From Apostichopus japonicus (taxonomy: Eukaryota > Echinodermata > Holothuroidea > Aspidochirotida > Stichopodidae), in the NCBI RefSeq assembly GCF_037975245.1, contig NC_092568.1, forward strand, positions 7,545,501-7,609,500: 64,000 nt of DNA. The letters run 5' to 3'. The position numbers were made by a program, and so were the translations under genes. Under the pieces are notes generated by a model. It was not told where the DNA came from and ran no database searches. It saw nothing but the letters and a program-made list of their open reading frames with translations. Shown piece after piece: positions 49,395-63,720 of this stretch; the first letter of the stretch is position 1, and every line of letters starts with the position of its first letter.

Positions 49395-50339
49395 ATGAAA
49401 AGTAAATATCCCAACAGCACCATGCAAGGAAAAATTGTAATATTGGTTCTTTTTTCAAATGTGGCTTTGGTCGCTGAAGATCGCGTTCCTTGTTTGGATT
49501 ACAGCTACAGAGGATTGGACAAGATCGAGATTGACGACTGCACAGACCTTATACAGGGTGATAATGTTAGCGCGTGCCTTAATGTTTCAGGGAACCATCT
49601 CGAAGTTCTGCCATCGAACCTTGCTACTTGTAATCCCCATATTCGACAGGTAGATATCAGTAATAATTACTTCAGACAAATACCATATAGATCTCTTGGT
49701 GGCCTTCATAGTTTGGAAGACTTAAATGCAAACGATAACGGTATAACATCTGTGGAAGCAGATAGGCGATTGGTTAGTCTAACCAAATTATCAGTTTCAT
49801 CCAATTCCCTTCAAGAAATTCCCAAAAACTTCTTTTCTATTTTTCGGGGATTGATTACAGCTGATTTTTCGTATAATATGATCACTGAAGTACCCTGTTT
49901 CATTGGACTACATGGTGTTAACATTTCAGAAATTGACTTGCGGAACAACAACTTGAAAAAGCTGAACTTGGATTATTTTGTACAAGAGAAATATGTGAAA
50001 CATATTATTGTTACCGATAGTTTAATGGAGCTCCATATCGAGCGATCTCATAACACGTCGAAGGTATTGAAGATTTTCATCGATAATAATCAAGAAACAA
50101 TCGATTGTGATCAAAACATCGGTGAAGGAAACAGATCCAAGTTGAATGTTACCCTAAGTCAGTGTGTCTTCTCCAACGGTACACAAGGTAAACTAGAGAT
50201 TCTTCCGGCGATATTTACCGAAAGCCCAGACGATGCAATTACCAGTACTCACTCTACTTCAGGTGCATCGACCATACATGGTATTCGTGTAATAGCCGCA
50301 ATTCCATCAATGGCAGCAATTCTAAGATTTCTCTCGTGA
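49395..50339 (+). CDS. Secreted or GPI-anchored leucine-rich-repeat protein (main coding exon)
   Basis: The coding exon begins after the acceptor TTCCCTTTACAG at 49377. ATGs at 49395 and 49422 are both possible starts. The second gives a classic signal peptide (MQGKIVILVLFSNVALVAED), so I favour 49422 or a short extension. The frame also opens upstream from an ATG at 49353, but that lies in the presumed intron. About five LRRs follow, e.g. VSGNHLEVLPSNL, VDISNNYFRQIPYRS, LSVSSNSLQEIPKNF and IDLRNNNLKKLNL, with N-glycosylation sequons (NVS, NIS, NTS, NVT, NGT). The C-terminus is a Ser/Thr-rich stretch and then a hydrophobic tail (IRVIAAIPSMAAILRFLS), which fits a GPI-attachment signal. It resembles short extracellular LRR proteins, but I recognise no orthologue. 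A 49-bp minisatellite lies immediately upstream. Confidence 0.72.
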   Translation: MKSKYPNSTMQGKIVILVLFSNVALVAEDRVPCLDYSYRGLDKIEIDDCTDLIQGDNVSACLNVSGNHLEVLPSNLATCNPHIRQVDISNNYFRQIPYRSLGGLHSLEDLNANDNGITSVEADRRLVSLTKLSVSSNSLQEIPKNFFSIFRGLITADFSYNMITEVPCFIGLHGVNISEIDLRNNNLKKLNLDYFVQEKYVKHIIVTDSLMELHIERSHNTSKVLKIFIDNNQETIDCDQNIGEGNRSKLNVTLSQCVFSNGTQGKLEILPAIFTESPDDAITSTHSTSGASTIHGIRVIAAIPSMAAILRFLS

Positions 50340-50417
50340 CAAGAATATATATTTTAGGCGCACAGACTACAATCATACTTTCAACCTCGTCCTAATACTT
50401 GTCTGTTTGAGCTGTAC

Positions 50418-51542
50418 GTGAATCTTACGGAAGGATCGACGGGACATCACCATGCAATGCGATCATCTTGGCTTTCCGTGGTGCTGCACTGGTGGCGACG
50501 CAGCTCGTATCGTATCGTCTTCTCTCAATTTTACCCATTTCATCGTGCAATACTGTTCTCACGTCTCATTTCCTGCTGCAATATGGATCTATCCGTACTT
50601 TTCACCGTTTTATGTGTTTTATTAATCGTTTCATCGTCTGGTTTGTGTCAAAGTATGGATTTTTTGACTTACACAACTCACAGTCATCGGCCTATACAGT
50701 ATACGGCATCTGAACTACGCTCGATTAAGCCTAGGCCTGGCCACCTTGCCGTAGAACTGCTGAACATGGAACTGCCTTGTGAAATGAAGAAAAGAAAACG
50801 AGGGAAAGCAGGGGGAGTAAGGAAGAGACTCAATGCTCGTAAGTTTAAACCATACCTACCGTCGATCATTATGGGAAATGTTCAGTCGCTGAATAACAAA
50901 ATGGATGAATTACACAGCTGTATGAGTTATACGCGGGAATTCAAACACATCAGTATGATGTCCTATACAGAGACCTGGCTCAATGGATCTATTCCTGATA
51001 GCTGCGTTGATATTAATGGTTTTACACTTATACGGGGAGATAGGGACCCGGAGCTATCACAGAAACAGAAAGGAGGGGGAGTTTGTCTTTACGTGAATGA
51101 ACAATGGTGCCACCCCAATCACGTTACATTGAAGCATTACTCATGTTCGACGAATGCCGAAATTCTTGCAGTAGGACTGCGGCCGTACTACCTCCCCAGG
51201 GAATTCTCCCATGTGATTCATCTTACAGTGTATGTCCCCAACCGCAATGTCGCCACCCCTGCTGCTAACGAGCTATGTACTATCATACAAGACCTTGAGA
51301 TAGCACATCCCAATGCCTTCATGGTAATTGATGGCGACTTCAATCATTGTAGTTTGAAGAGGAACAATACTAACTATTATCAACACGTACAATGCCCAAC
51401 ACGAGATGCCGCAATCCTGGACCTCTGTTATTCAAACGTGAAGGGGGCTTACACAGCTAAACCGATTACCAAACTGGGAATTACTTGTAAAGTTAATTTG
51501 GTTACATATAGTATGCCCAAAAAATATGAAGAAAAAAAATGA
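50418..51542 (+). pseudogene. LINE 5' fragment: apurinic-type endonuclease, truncated
   Basis: 374 codons are open. From about residue 125 the protein matches the 5' part of a LINE family common in fish and marine invertebrates: a basic KRKRGKAGGVRKR stretch, LPSIIMGNVQSLNNKMDEL, TETWLNGSIPDS, GGGVCLYVNEQWC, PYYLPREFSHV, DGDFNHCSL, CPTRDAAILDLCYSN. The endonuclease should end with an SDH motif after LG, but here the sequence diverges (LGITCKVNLV) and stops. No reverse transcriptase follows. The first 120 residues include a hydrophobic stretch (LFTVLCVLLIVSSSG) of unknown status. This is probably a truncated retroelement rather than a host gene. It lies 80 bp after the LRR stop codon. Confidence 0.68.
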
Positions 51543-51661
51543 ACACTTCTTATTTGGCTATTTTATGGAAAAAAGTAAGGACGCATTCAAAATTGACAGT
51601 TTTCCTTTGATCTAGTATTCTATACTCTAAGGGGGTAAGTTTGGGGCAGCCGTTCCCATGA

Positions 51662-51877
51662 TTGGACGAGAAAACTAACCGATACAAGCAGACAGCTGGT
51701 GGCCAGTTTGAAGATCTTTCCAAGGAAGAATATGACTTTTGTAAAATGCTTCAACATAACCCACCGTCCGTTTGTTTGTTGTTTATTTTTTATTGCAGTG
51801 TTATTTATTTATTAATTCTTCCATTCGTAGTATTCCTTCTAATACGTCTAGTATTCTCTTCCCGAGGGAACTCGTGA
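51662..51877 (+). other. Open frame with a membrane segment, no ATG, unrecognised
   Basis: 71 codons in frame after an in-frame TGA. No ATG start precedes them, so if coding this would be a 3' exon. It is polar (TNRYKQTAGGQFEDLSKEEYD region), followed by a hydrophobic segment (SVCLLFIFYCSVIYLLILPF) and a short basic end. I see no clear acceptor and no known family. Confidence 0.2.
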
Positions 51878-51944
51878 GACTTCACTTGAGGTAACATCGT
51901 CACGATCACAATATCAATGTAAGAGGACTAAAGGATTAACAGTG

Positions 51945-52540
51945 GATCGAATCATAGGCGTAGGAGCCTCATTTGATTTGGGGGGGGGGGGCTGTAACGA
52001 TTTGCCCGAAAAACATAACCAAATTTTTTTCGCGCGCCCCGCGCGCGTTCCACATCTTAATTTGCATATCATATAGGCATTCTTCCGGTTACTACATCAC
52101 ATGCCAATAACATACAATCATTTCCTGTTTTATTACGCTTCCATATTGGTTATAATTATTGGGGAAGTCGTTACAACAATAATGATTATAATAATAATAT
52201 AAGTTTAACCATTGAAAAACACATTGCAAATTCTTCTTCTTGCCAGTGGCGGAGCTATAGGGGTATTGGTCAGGGGGGAGAGAATGGTCTGTAGGGGCGC
52301 TTTCGACACTATCCAGTGGCGTATGAAGGTACTTTTGAGTGAGGGGGGGCTGAAGACTGATGGCCGGCCTGGGGGAGGGGTCTAAGGGAGGGGGTGCTCC
52401 AAATGAGATTTTTTTTTCTCATTTTGAAATGAAAAAGGGGTTTTCTGACTTGCGAAGCGGGGGGGGGGGGCGGAATGATACTTCCACCCCTCCATATTTT
52501 TAACTGGGGGGGGGGCGGTTCCTACGCCCTTGGATCGAAT
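51945..52540. mobile_element. Composite hAT-type MITE, 8-bp TSD GATCGAAT
   Basis: The outer flanks GATCGAAT are identical (51945-51952, 52533-52540). The element 51953-52532 has three left-end-like starts: CATAGGCGTAGGAGCC (51953), CAGTGGCGGAGC (about 52245) and CAGTGGCGTATG (about 52314). It has only one right end, TTCCTACGCCCTTG. The three segments match the MITEs at 18805, the repeat at 19560-19650 and the MITE at 20932 respectively. Confidence 0.78.
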
Positions 52541-52587
52541 TATATATGACTTAGAAGTCTCGCTCCACAGTTGGACACCGTAACAAC

Positions 52588-53113
52588 CATGGAGGGTCAT
52601 GTGACGTGTGAAGTGCTACTTAGATATTATTTATCCCAGTTCCAAACGATAACAGTTTCCTATAGACACAAGAACGGGCCTTTGCGGTACAATTTAGAAT
52701 TATTGCTTAGGTTTGGATGATAGTGGTGTTGAGATGTACTTGCTCTTTGTCGGATATGGTTGGACTCCGTCTACTATTGTAACATCTACTGTTAAGAGTT
52801 TCTATGCTTACGGTCACGACGGTCACTCCCATCATGTGACGTGCATATATAAACGGCGTATACAGCTCTGATAAACTACATGAGTTCCAGCTGCAGTTGG
52901 ATTAGTAGAAAATTACTCAAATTTTGATTTGAAAATTGCGCTACAATTTGGATAACAATTATATATCATTAAGAAATTAGACTCCATTGTTCGCATAGAT
53001 TCTCCAGCAGCTTTGTATAGTAAGAGATCATGACATTAGTTATTGTAGAATATTCAATAAGTACTATAAGAGTTAAGTGCTGCAACTGAAAGCACAACAC
53101 ATGACCCTCCATG
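52588..53113. mobile_element. MITE with CATGGAGGGTCATGTG termini
   Basis: Inverted termini CATGGAGGGTCATGTG are at 52588-52603 and 53098-53113, with weaker pairing inside. Interior similarity to the 32.6-kb MITE is loose (ACTTAGATATT.. CCCAGTTC versus ACTGATATT..GCAGTTCG). The target-site duplication is unclear. Confidence 0.6.
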
Positions 53114-54411
<1,298 letters not shown>

Positions 54412-57262
54412 TCAGCAGTAGCACTGGTTTCCAACTCTCGTCACCAGTTGGCCAGAATTTCTCTTCAAATATTGAATCTGCAGTGCATTCTTGAAGTCAT
54501 CGATGTTGATATAAGACCCCTGATAATTAAATTGAAAAAGATATACTAAGATTTAAAAAAAAATATTATTAACTGAATTTACATCTGACCGAAACAAAAC
54601 TATTATATAGAAAATAAATCAAATAAGATTAGTAAGCGATATTTCAGTTAGATTTTATCCAGTTCGATCAGTAGTTACCATAATACAATACTGCCCAGTT
54701 AGATTTTATCCAGTTCGATCAGTAGTTACCATAATACAATACTGCTCAGCACAAATTAGGAGTCAGCATTCTAGAGCAGGCGATACGCGTAAATTTTATG
54801 CCGTGCAATATATAGGATCAAAATCCCTAAACCTAGAATCCATGAATTCCAAATACGGAATTAAACGATGCCATATTTATTCTTTTATGATAACCAATAC
54901 AAAGGCCTGCTACCAATTTCTATATACAGATTTTGCTTCATGATTAAGAAGAGCACGTTTTTAGACATTTCAACAAAAACACGTGCTATATTTTTACAAA
55001 CATTCGCAACCGCATAACAATCGTTACATATGGTCACGTCGATTAGGCCTATGTATATATTTATACCTAGTGGTGGTCAAAGGAAGACAACTTTAGAGTA
55101 AAAATAAAAAAATTAGTGTAGGGTCTTCCGGATAATATATGCGTTAGGATTCAGCAGAAGGTCTAACACTGATCTGTAGGAAACTTGTCAGTGGTTTTAG
55201 TTTTGTCAGAAGTAGAGCATACCGACTACATCAACTGTGTATCATTACTGCTAGAAGTTTAATGGGCTCTCAGAATCGTCTGTACTGCTCTTCCGAACAA
55301 TAAATGTCCGACATTTAGAGGTATGCTGAAGCAGTATTAACACCCATGTAGTATTTACATCCATTAAGTATTTCTATTTTATTACGACTATAAAGGAACT
55401 ATGATATCTCAATGGTTCGTTGTGCTTATATGAAGGAAATTGGGCTGATATTATGAACATGATTTTTTAGAAGTACAACATCCATTTAGGGTACAAATTG
55501 TATACGAATGGATTGTAGTCAGTCTTAATATTTTATGATTTTAGAACCACACCCGATTCTTCACTCAAGCCCGTTCCCAACACCTTCCCTAAAAAATACG
55601 GTTAAAACGGTTCCATTCGAATGCTCACCTGTAGTTGCCTAACTCCTCCGTTGAGTTTGAAGGTCTTCCTCGAATGAAGCATGCGGCGATTGTTAAAAGT
55701 TACGCAATCACCTTGCTCCATTCTATTCGTTATCTGTTGTTGAAATATATTCCAATGAGGTAATTGTAAACGAAAGAAAAAAGTGCAAAAAAATATATAT
55801 ATATAAAAAGACAAGCTTACAAACCAAAGATATTGATTCCTACTGTGCAAAAGTTGTAAAATTCAGGTTTCTTGTGAACGTTTATGACTTTCATAACGAA
55901 GCTATTTTCAAATCATTCCCGGAAAGTTATATCTAGCTAGACAATTTAAGCAAACTTTAAGCAAAAATTAATTTTGCATTTATGCGTAATAAATGTCATT
56001 CAGCATGCAGGTTTAGCAGATTAAATGGACAATGTTAAATTTACCAATAATTGAACGCATAACACATCCTTATTCTATATATGAATTCGTTAACAAAGAA
56101 GCGAAGTGTATTATATGTGATTTTGGGAAAAGTATAGGCAATAAGTAATGGAATGAATAGTATTAAGTTTTAATATATATTATACAATTATAATTGTATG
56201 TTGATATTTTTACTAACCGAAGCAGGACTTTTTTCAATCAACTCTGCAAGTTTGAAGTAAGCTTCGTAGTAAGGTTCTACCATTTCCTTTCAAAATGAGG
56301 AGATATAAGGAAATAAATTACATTTTTTATGTTAATACGGATATGTTTAAACATATGACTTTTAATAGTAAAATCTTTGTGTGCCTTAATAACGTATTAT
56401 AGATTTACTAAATATGAAATGAGATCATTTTCACCAAGTAACCTTACATGCCAGTCTGATACTTTAAGCATTTAAAAACAGTCTCACATTCCGAGCAGTG
56501 ATGAAGCAACTCAAATCGACTTGTTGTTTTGCTCAATAATCGAGAAAAGAAAAAACGATCGATATGTATATTGACGTAATTGATCAATAACAATAGCTTA
56601 TAGCAAAAGTAAGTGAAAATCTTTCATTGACGCTCGACAATGAATTAAGTGTAGATGTTTTGTTGTTAGTATATCGTGACCTAGGCTTAATCGGTTAATG
56701 GTGCTTGATTGATACGGTATACTGTTTGTGTACAAGTTTTTTCTTCAAACTGTCGACAGATAATGACAATCGAAACTCGATAACTCCCTTAATTCTAACT
56801 TTTCTTTGTAATTTAAAGTTATTTTACAATCTCTTCCTTGTTGTTGTTTTTTTCTTAATAAGAGATGATCATTTCGATAAAATTAGAAATAGAAAATCAT
56901 TGTAATAAGGAACATTGGAACAGTAATGTTCCGTGTTTTTTTCTAGGTACGTCTATATACGTCAATATACGTCACTTCAGTAATCTTTCTTTTGCGATCA
57001 AACAATTAGGTAATACAAGGTCATTGCAATTGCGTAAGTCTCAAGTTATTCACTTGTTCCTACAAAGTCTTGTCTTTCTCATGTTACTCAACCGCAAACA
57101 TCTGTTTAAATAAGACAAACAGCAATTCAACGTTAACTTAAATTTAAGTGATGTTTTCGTACCTCTGGTACTTGTAGTGGTCCTTCTACCTGCGGATTCC
57201 AAAAGACAGCGACCACCTACAGAAATATAACAAAAATACATTCAATTAAGCAATATGTATGA

Positions 57263-57301
<39 letters not shown>

Positions 57302-60300
57302 TTGCATGTTGTCAAAGTGCAGTAAATTTAATGATATCATATTATATAAACGTCCAAATGAATCGACCAAAAGTCATGAACTCGAGACCAAAACTTACCT
57401 TTCCTTGCCAATTGACTTTGATATGGGGACGTTGGTACACGTAGTGACAAGGACGTTTGCTGTCAAGTATAATGTAACAGAGTTAAGTAGAAATGTTAGG
57501 AATTGTGAAATCAGCTCTCTTGACATTTTCCATGCATTCCTGCATGGGAGAGTAATGGTTCAACAGTCGAGCTACATTTACCCTTCTAATGTCCTAGTCC
57601 CGCACCAGTGTTTAATAAAACATGGAGCATTTCAGAGTATAGGTAGCCACGTGGCTTATAAATATTCATAAGTATTTCTAATTCTTTCATCTGAAAATAT
57701 GAAAACTCAAATTCATCGCCGTTATTTGCGTTAGAATTGTGGTTAGGAAATGGTTGTTAAAAGTCCGTATAAAAGTACACGTACAGCTAGTGGCCATGAC
57801 AACGTCCCATGAAAATACATTCGCAGATACGCAATTTTTTTGAGAAAACCCTATTGTCTGTAGAACATTGAATTAAGGGACGCGAGAAAAGACAAAAGCA
57901 AATATGAAAATAATAAGAAAATTGTTTCTCACTTGTCCTCATGTATTTTCTGAAAAGTTGCAGGAACTTTTTGCAAAGTTTCAAAATACTTTGGATATTC
58001 TCGTCTGAGTTGCTCGGCTACTTCGAATGTATCCACAAATACATTAGCGCCTCCTTCAACGCATGAGTCTAATCTGTTTAATAATAATAATAGTAGTAGT
58101 AGTTATCATAATAATAACAATAATTATAATAATAATAAATTAGATTTATGAAAGTTTGTAAAAGATAACGTGATATATTTACGATATATTTGATAATTCA
58201 TTGAAGAATAACGGTAATAACCTTACATGACGGATCGTTAAGCAGTTTCAGTCATTTCATTCCTACAAATGTAAAAAGATGGTGGAAACGCGACATATAA
58301 TAGGTCTGTGGTCGTAACGTTCACAACGATTTCCTTGAATTTGTCTATAATATTATTTGGTATTCTGAGTATTGACCTGAAATTTCTCTTTCTTCATTCT
58401 TGTGCGCCTGTCATGAATAATGGATACAACATTGCCCATTGTCTTCAACAATTGTTAAGTTGTATGTTTATAATGTTGCATTGTACTTAAACTATTTGTC
58501 AGTGTTGCCTTTACTAGTTTATGGTAATAATCGGAGTGCTTGTAAATATTGTGTTGTTATTGGTGCCTTTTCCCTAGTACAGTACTACATTGTTGTATAT
58601 AACGACTGGGAGTTTAACCCCAGTAAGTCGTTCATACCACTTGTCATTTGTATTTGTAAAGAGCATTTGATATACCGGTGCTGTGGCCGAGTGGATAAAG
58701 GCGGTGGCATTTGAAGCAATGAGGCTTAGCAATCGGGAGGTTCGGGGTTCGATTCCCGGCCGGGTCATAGTAAGGTGGGTTTTTCATCCAAGAGCAATCT
58801 ACGGTTTTCCCATCTGAAATGACTTTCTAAATTGTAAAGATTACAAATTTGAGCTAAAATATTGTTAAGTTGTAATCCATATTTGTGGTCGCTTAAGCGT
58901 CGTAAATATAACTGCTGATAATTATTATTATTATATATATGCTACGGTGAAGTTTATTGTAGAAATATATTGGTATAATGCAACTGCAGAATTTCCTGTC
59001 TCCTATCTTATTTCTACCAGTGAAGTCGTAAGTCTTCCGAATATCTCCGACTTCAAAGAATATACAGTAGTATATGGAACGCCAAAAGGGCAATGCATTT
59101 TGTTGTCTCCTTTGATGTTTTTTCCTTCGATGCTGTTGTCTAATTTAATGTTGTTGTTTACTTTTATGTTGTCTCATTTGATGTTGTTGTTTCCTTTGAT
59201 GTTGTTGTCTACTTTTATGCCGTTGTCTTCTTCCATGTTGTTGTCTCCTTTAATGCCGTTGCCTCCTTTAATGCCGTTGTCTACTTTAATGTTGTTGTCT
59301 CCCTTAATGACGTTGTCTCCCTTGATGCCGTTGTCTACTTTAATGTTGTTGTCTCCTTTGAAGCTGACGGCGCTGTTCACCAAAAGCAGTATGGTATGAC
59401 GTCAAAGTACGTAATATAGCGCGCATATATGGATAGATCAGTATGTACGTGCACATAAATGTGACGGCACAATCAAGTTCTAGCTAGATAGGCCCGGGCG
59501 CGAATAATTTTTTCCCAAACTGAACTGACACTGAAACTATTTCCTCGATTCTGATTGGCTCTCAGCGAGCCAATAGGTTTCCGTACGTATAGGTTATAAG
59601 GCTATATACAACTATTTAACAAGTCAAAAGACACAGACATATCGTCAAATGCCTTTTTTTGTGTACACTCACTGGCTGGCACACACTCGCTCGCCGTCTT
59701 CATGGCTACTACATATTCGACTAGGCCTATCATGATTCATTGACTGAATACATTTTGAATTTATGATTATAAAACTAAAAGTATTGCAACTCCGAATGTA
59801 CACAAACACCTCGTACATATGTACATCGGCTACATGTATACAATTACAAATGCACTGTGTTTTATTGTGTTGTATACTATGCACAGTACAATAGGCTACA
59901 TTACATGTGTTGTGTGTAGAGCGGAGTCAAGCGAGTATACAAACGATCGAGGACTACCTATAATGGGCGCAGTAGTTGGGAACAGTTGCTTCATTGTGTT
60001 GAGAACACTTTATACTTTCGTTCATATATACCTACCAAAAGTTTTGGAAAGTTGCTAATGTGAATATCTTGAATTTGTTCGTGTTGATCATACTGGTATC
60101 GACTGAGTATTGAGGGATCCATGTTGAATACTTAAGTATATCACGTGCTCGCTGAGAGCCAATCAGAATCGAGGAAATAATTTCAGTGTCAGTTCAGTTT
60201 GGGAAAAAAATATTCGCGGCCCGGGCTATGCTGACTTTATTACCCCCTCTCTTCTAAAGTTGTCGATCACCAGTTGATTATACTCCAGTCTGGATAGAAT

Positions 60301-63078
60301 TCCTTCCATACTTCTGAGCTGTTGTGAGAACCTAAATAACGGCAGTACAGGTGAAGCACGACAATAAGAAAACGCAGTAGGCCTAGGCCCTACATGTATT
60401 CTCGGCATATGCGAATAGCGTGACTTTACTACGTACATTTACATCACTCACATCAGTCTATTACAGTCTAGTGCAGCGCACCACTGCACCGTACGCATTA
60501 CGTTCACGTTGTATCCAGGGACCAGCTAGACCTCAACGAACATTTTGATTCCCGCCATTTTACAATAGCGCTATTATATACTAAAAGTAAACAACATATT
60601 AGAGAACGGCATCAAATGAGACAACAACATCAAAGTAGACAACGGCATCGAAGGAGACAACAACATTGAAGTAGACAACGGCATTAAAGGAGACAACAAC
60701 ATTAAAGTAGACCACGGCATTAAAGGAGGCAACGGCATCAGAGGAGACAACACCATTGAAGTAGACAATGGCATTAAAGGAGGCAACAACATTACAGTAG
60801 ACCACGGCATTAAAGGAGGCAACGGCATCAGAGGAGACAACACCATTGAAGTAGACAACAACATTATAGTAGGCAACAACATTAAACGAGGCAACAACAT
60901 TGAAGTAGACAACGGCATTAAAGTAGACAACAACATTAAAAGAGACAACAACATTGAAGTAGACAACGGCATTACAGGAGACAACAACATTAAAGTAGAC
61001 AACAACATTAAAGTAGACAACGGCATGAAAGGAGGCAACTGCATCAAATGAAACATCGGCATAAAAGTAGACAACAACATCAAAGGAGACAACAACATCA
61101 ATTGAGACAACATAAAAGTAAACAACAACATTAAATTAGACAACAGCATCGAAGGAGACAACATCAAAGGAGACAACAAAATACATTTCCCTTTTGGCGT
61201 TCCATAGCAGTAGACCTCGGGTTAACATTACGTAATAATACAAGCTGCTAACAGTTTTATTTTATTTTTATTTTGACGAAGTATAGCAGCATATCAGTTC
61301 ATCCAACCTCCGTCTCCACCCAGTTCCGCCAGCCGCAAAACATTAAGCCAGAAGAATGCTTTTATCGGTCAGGATTTTTTTGCTTCACGAATCCCATTGT
61401 TTTAGATATGATATACAGGAGAGCCTCCAGTTGTTTTATTGGGGGGGGGGGGGGGAGGGGAGTGAGTTGGAAGGAAAGCCGAAAAAGGGAATCTTAGAAA
61501 TAATTTCCAGGCCGGCCGATGCAATCTGCTGATTTTCTAGGTTATATGACATTAAATTTTTGCCCCAACTAAGAGAATTTGATGCAAATATTAAAACTGG
61601 AAAGCAATAAAAATTTGATTCACCGATGGCGCCTTATGCTCCCAAAATTTGCCCGGTATTTCCACTTACACACGCGCGTTTTTGTGCACTTCCAAACTTT
61701 GTGCCCCCCCCACCCTCCCACAAAAAGGGGTTTGCTTGATAACCACTTGCCCCCATTTCCGGATGATCTGTTGCCGCCAATGCCTACTATACAATTACGC
61801 AGAAAATGCTAATTCACTGTGCAACAAGGACACACAAAGACTACATCAGAATTGATTCTTATACTGACCCATTTCACATAAAGTTCGAGGTAAGTCAAAC
61901 CGTATTAGGCATTTTTTTTAAAACTGAATGGCCTCGACGACCAAAAATCAATGACACAGCATAAATTATTTCCGATTTAATTGTGTTTATGTATGTATGT
62001 ATTTTACAATGTCATTGTGTGTATTGCGGAATCAGACATCGATAACACAACACACGTATATATCTCCCATTCATTGTGTCTCACTGGAGACTATATAGGA
62101 TATCAATGACACACACAAGGCCTAAACACAATTAATTTCCATTTCAAGTGTGTTCCTATTACTGTGCTGTATAAAGAAGAAGACAAAAGTAGATAACCAA
62201 GACAGAAATCGACGCATTAATGACATTAGTTTTGTCTACATGAGTATTTTGTCTTTTATCATTTAATTAGAACCCCCCTTCCCTCCGGTTCCCTTCCCTC
62301 CCTTTCCCTCCCTTCTTAGATCCTTGTTATATTATAACTAATCAAGTTATTATAGATAAGCTTGTTCAGATTTATTATTATAGCTTCCTGTAAAGTCGTG
62401 TGAGAGGGCCTTGGCCCTGAACAAGACTGTAAACCTAAAATAATAAATGATAGTCAATAAAGGATATATTGTTCGATTAAACTTTTAGCTACAGGCATGA
62501 GCTTTTCGGGGACATAAAATATTATCCTAACACACTGTAGCATACGCAAACTGGACCCTATACCGCAATTTTTGCAAACTTCCGTGATTTTTTCCCCACC
62601 TCAGGCTCATCCCTGTAGCTACGTTTTATCCTGTGTATGTGTTTCAATATCGTTAGTATCCTCTACAGAGAGGTGTATACTCACCTCATACAATGTAGCA
62701 ATTGAAATCCAGGTGGTGATTCATAATATGGCACATCTTGATGGAACCACAATGGTACCTCTAAGTCCGCGATATTGGTTATATTATCCTTCGAACAGTA
62801 GTGGTTGAACACCTGATAACAGCAACATGAAAAAGAAAACAGGCCACGTGATCAATTTAAAAACAAACTTTCATGCACGTGTAGTCTTAAAACTGAAATA
62901 CCGTAAGTGGCATGATTGTGTAGGATATGGAATAAAACAAACACAAACAAACAAAACTAATGGACATTGAACGTAAAACAATGGGATGGCGACACCTTTT
63001 CAACACCTAGCATTAAAAGGAAACAAAGAAATTATTGGCTAGGATGGAATTCAAGCAAGTGACTTCAATAACATACAA

Positions 63079-63172
<94 letters not shown>

Positions 63173-63460
63173 GTGTATGTATGTATGTATGTATGTATGT
63201 GTGTATGTATGTATATGTGATCTTCCCGCAAGCAGGAACTCGCGAAAGAAGCCATGGAGGCTTTTTTAGACTCGCAAGCTGACCGAAGCCAATCTCTCGG
63301 CACACATCCATTTAACGTCCATGTCGGGAAGTTGTTATTGAACAACACCCTTGCCAGACGACACACATTGCTGTCGGCGGGGAATCGAGCCGGGGATCTC
63401 ATGACTGGGAGACGCCGGCGTTAACCACTAGGCTATACACTCCGCATATATATATATAGG

Positions 63461-63504
<44 letters not shown>

Positions 63505-63648
63505 CCATATATATATATATGCATATATATATAGGCCTATATATATATATGGCCTATATATATATGGCCTATATATATATGGCCTATATATATATAGGCC
63601 TATATATATATATATGGCCTATATATATATAGGCCATATATATATATA

Positions 63649-63720
<72 letters not shown>

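Noticed and set aside
58676-58768. Functional tRNA-Ser gene
   Set aside because: Promoter boxes are present but the stems do not pair properly, and a SINE body and ATT tail follow.
60574-61179. 201-codon frame on the minus strand rich in [11 protein letters not shown]
   Set aside because: It is a translation of the 18-bp tandem array; the inverted array at 59.1-59.4 kb gives the same. No start context or domain.
63013-63402. 129-codon frame with long IYIYIY and THTYI runs
   Set aside because: Microsatellite translation joined to the SINE.
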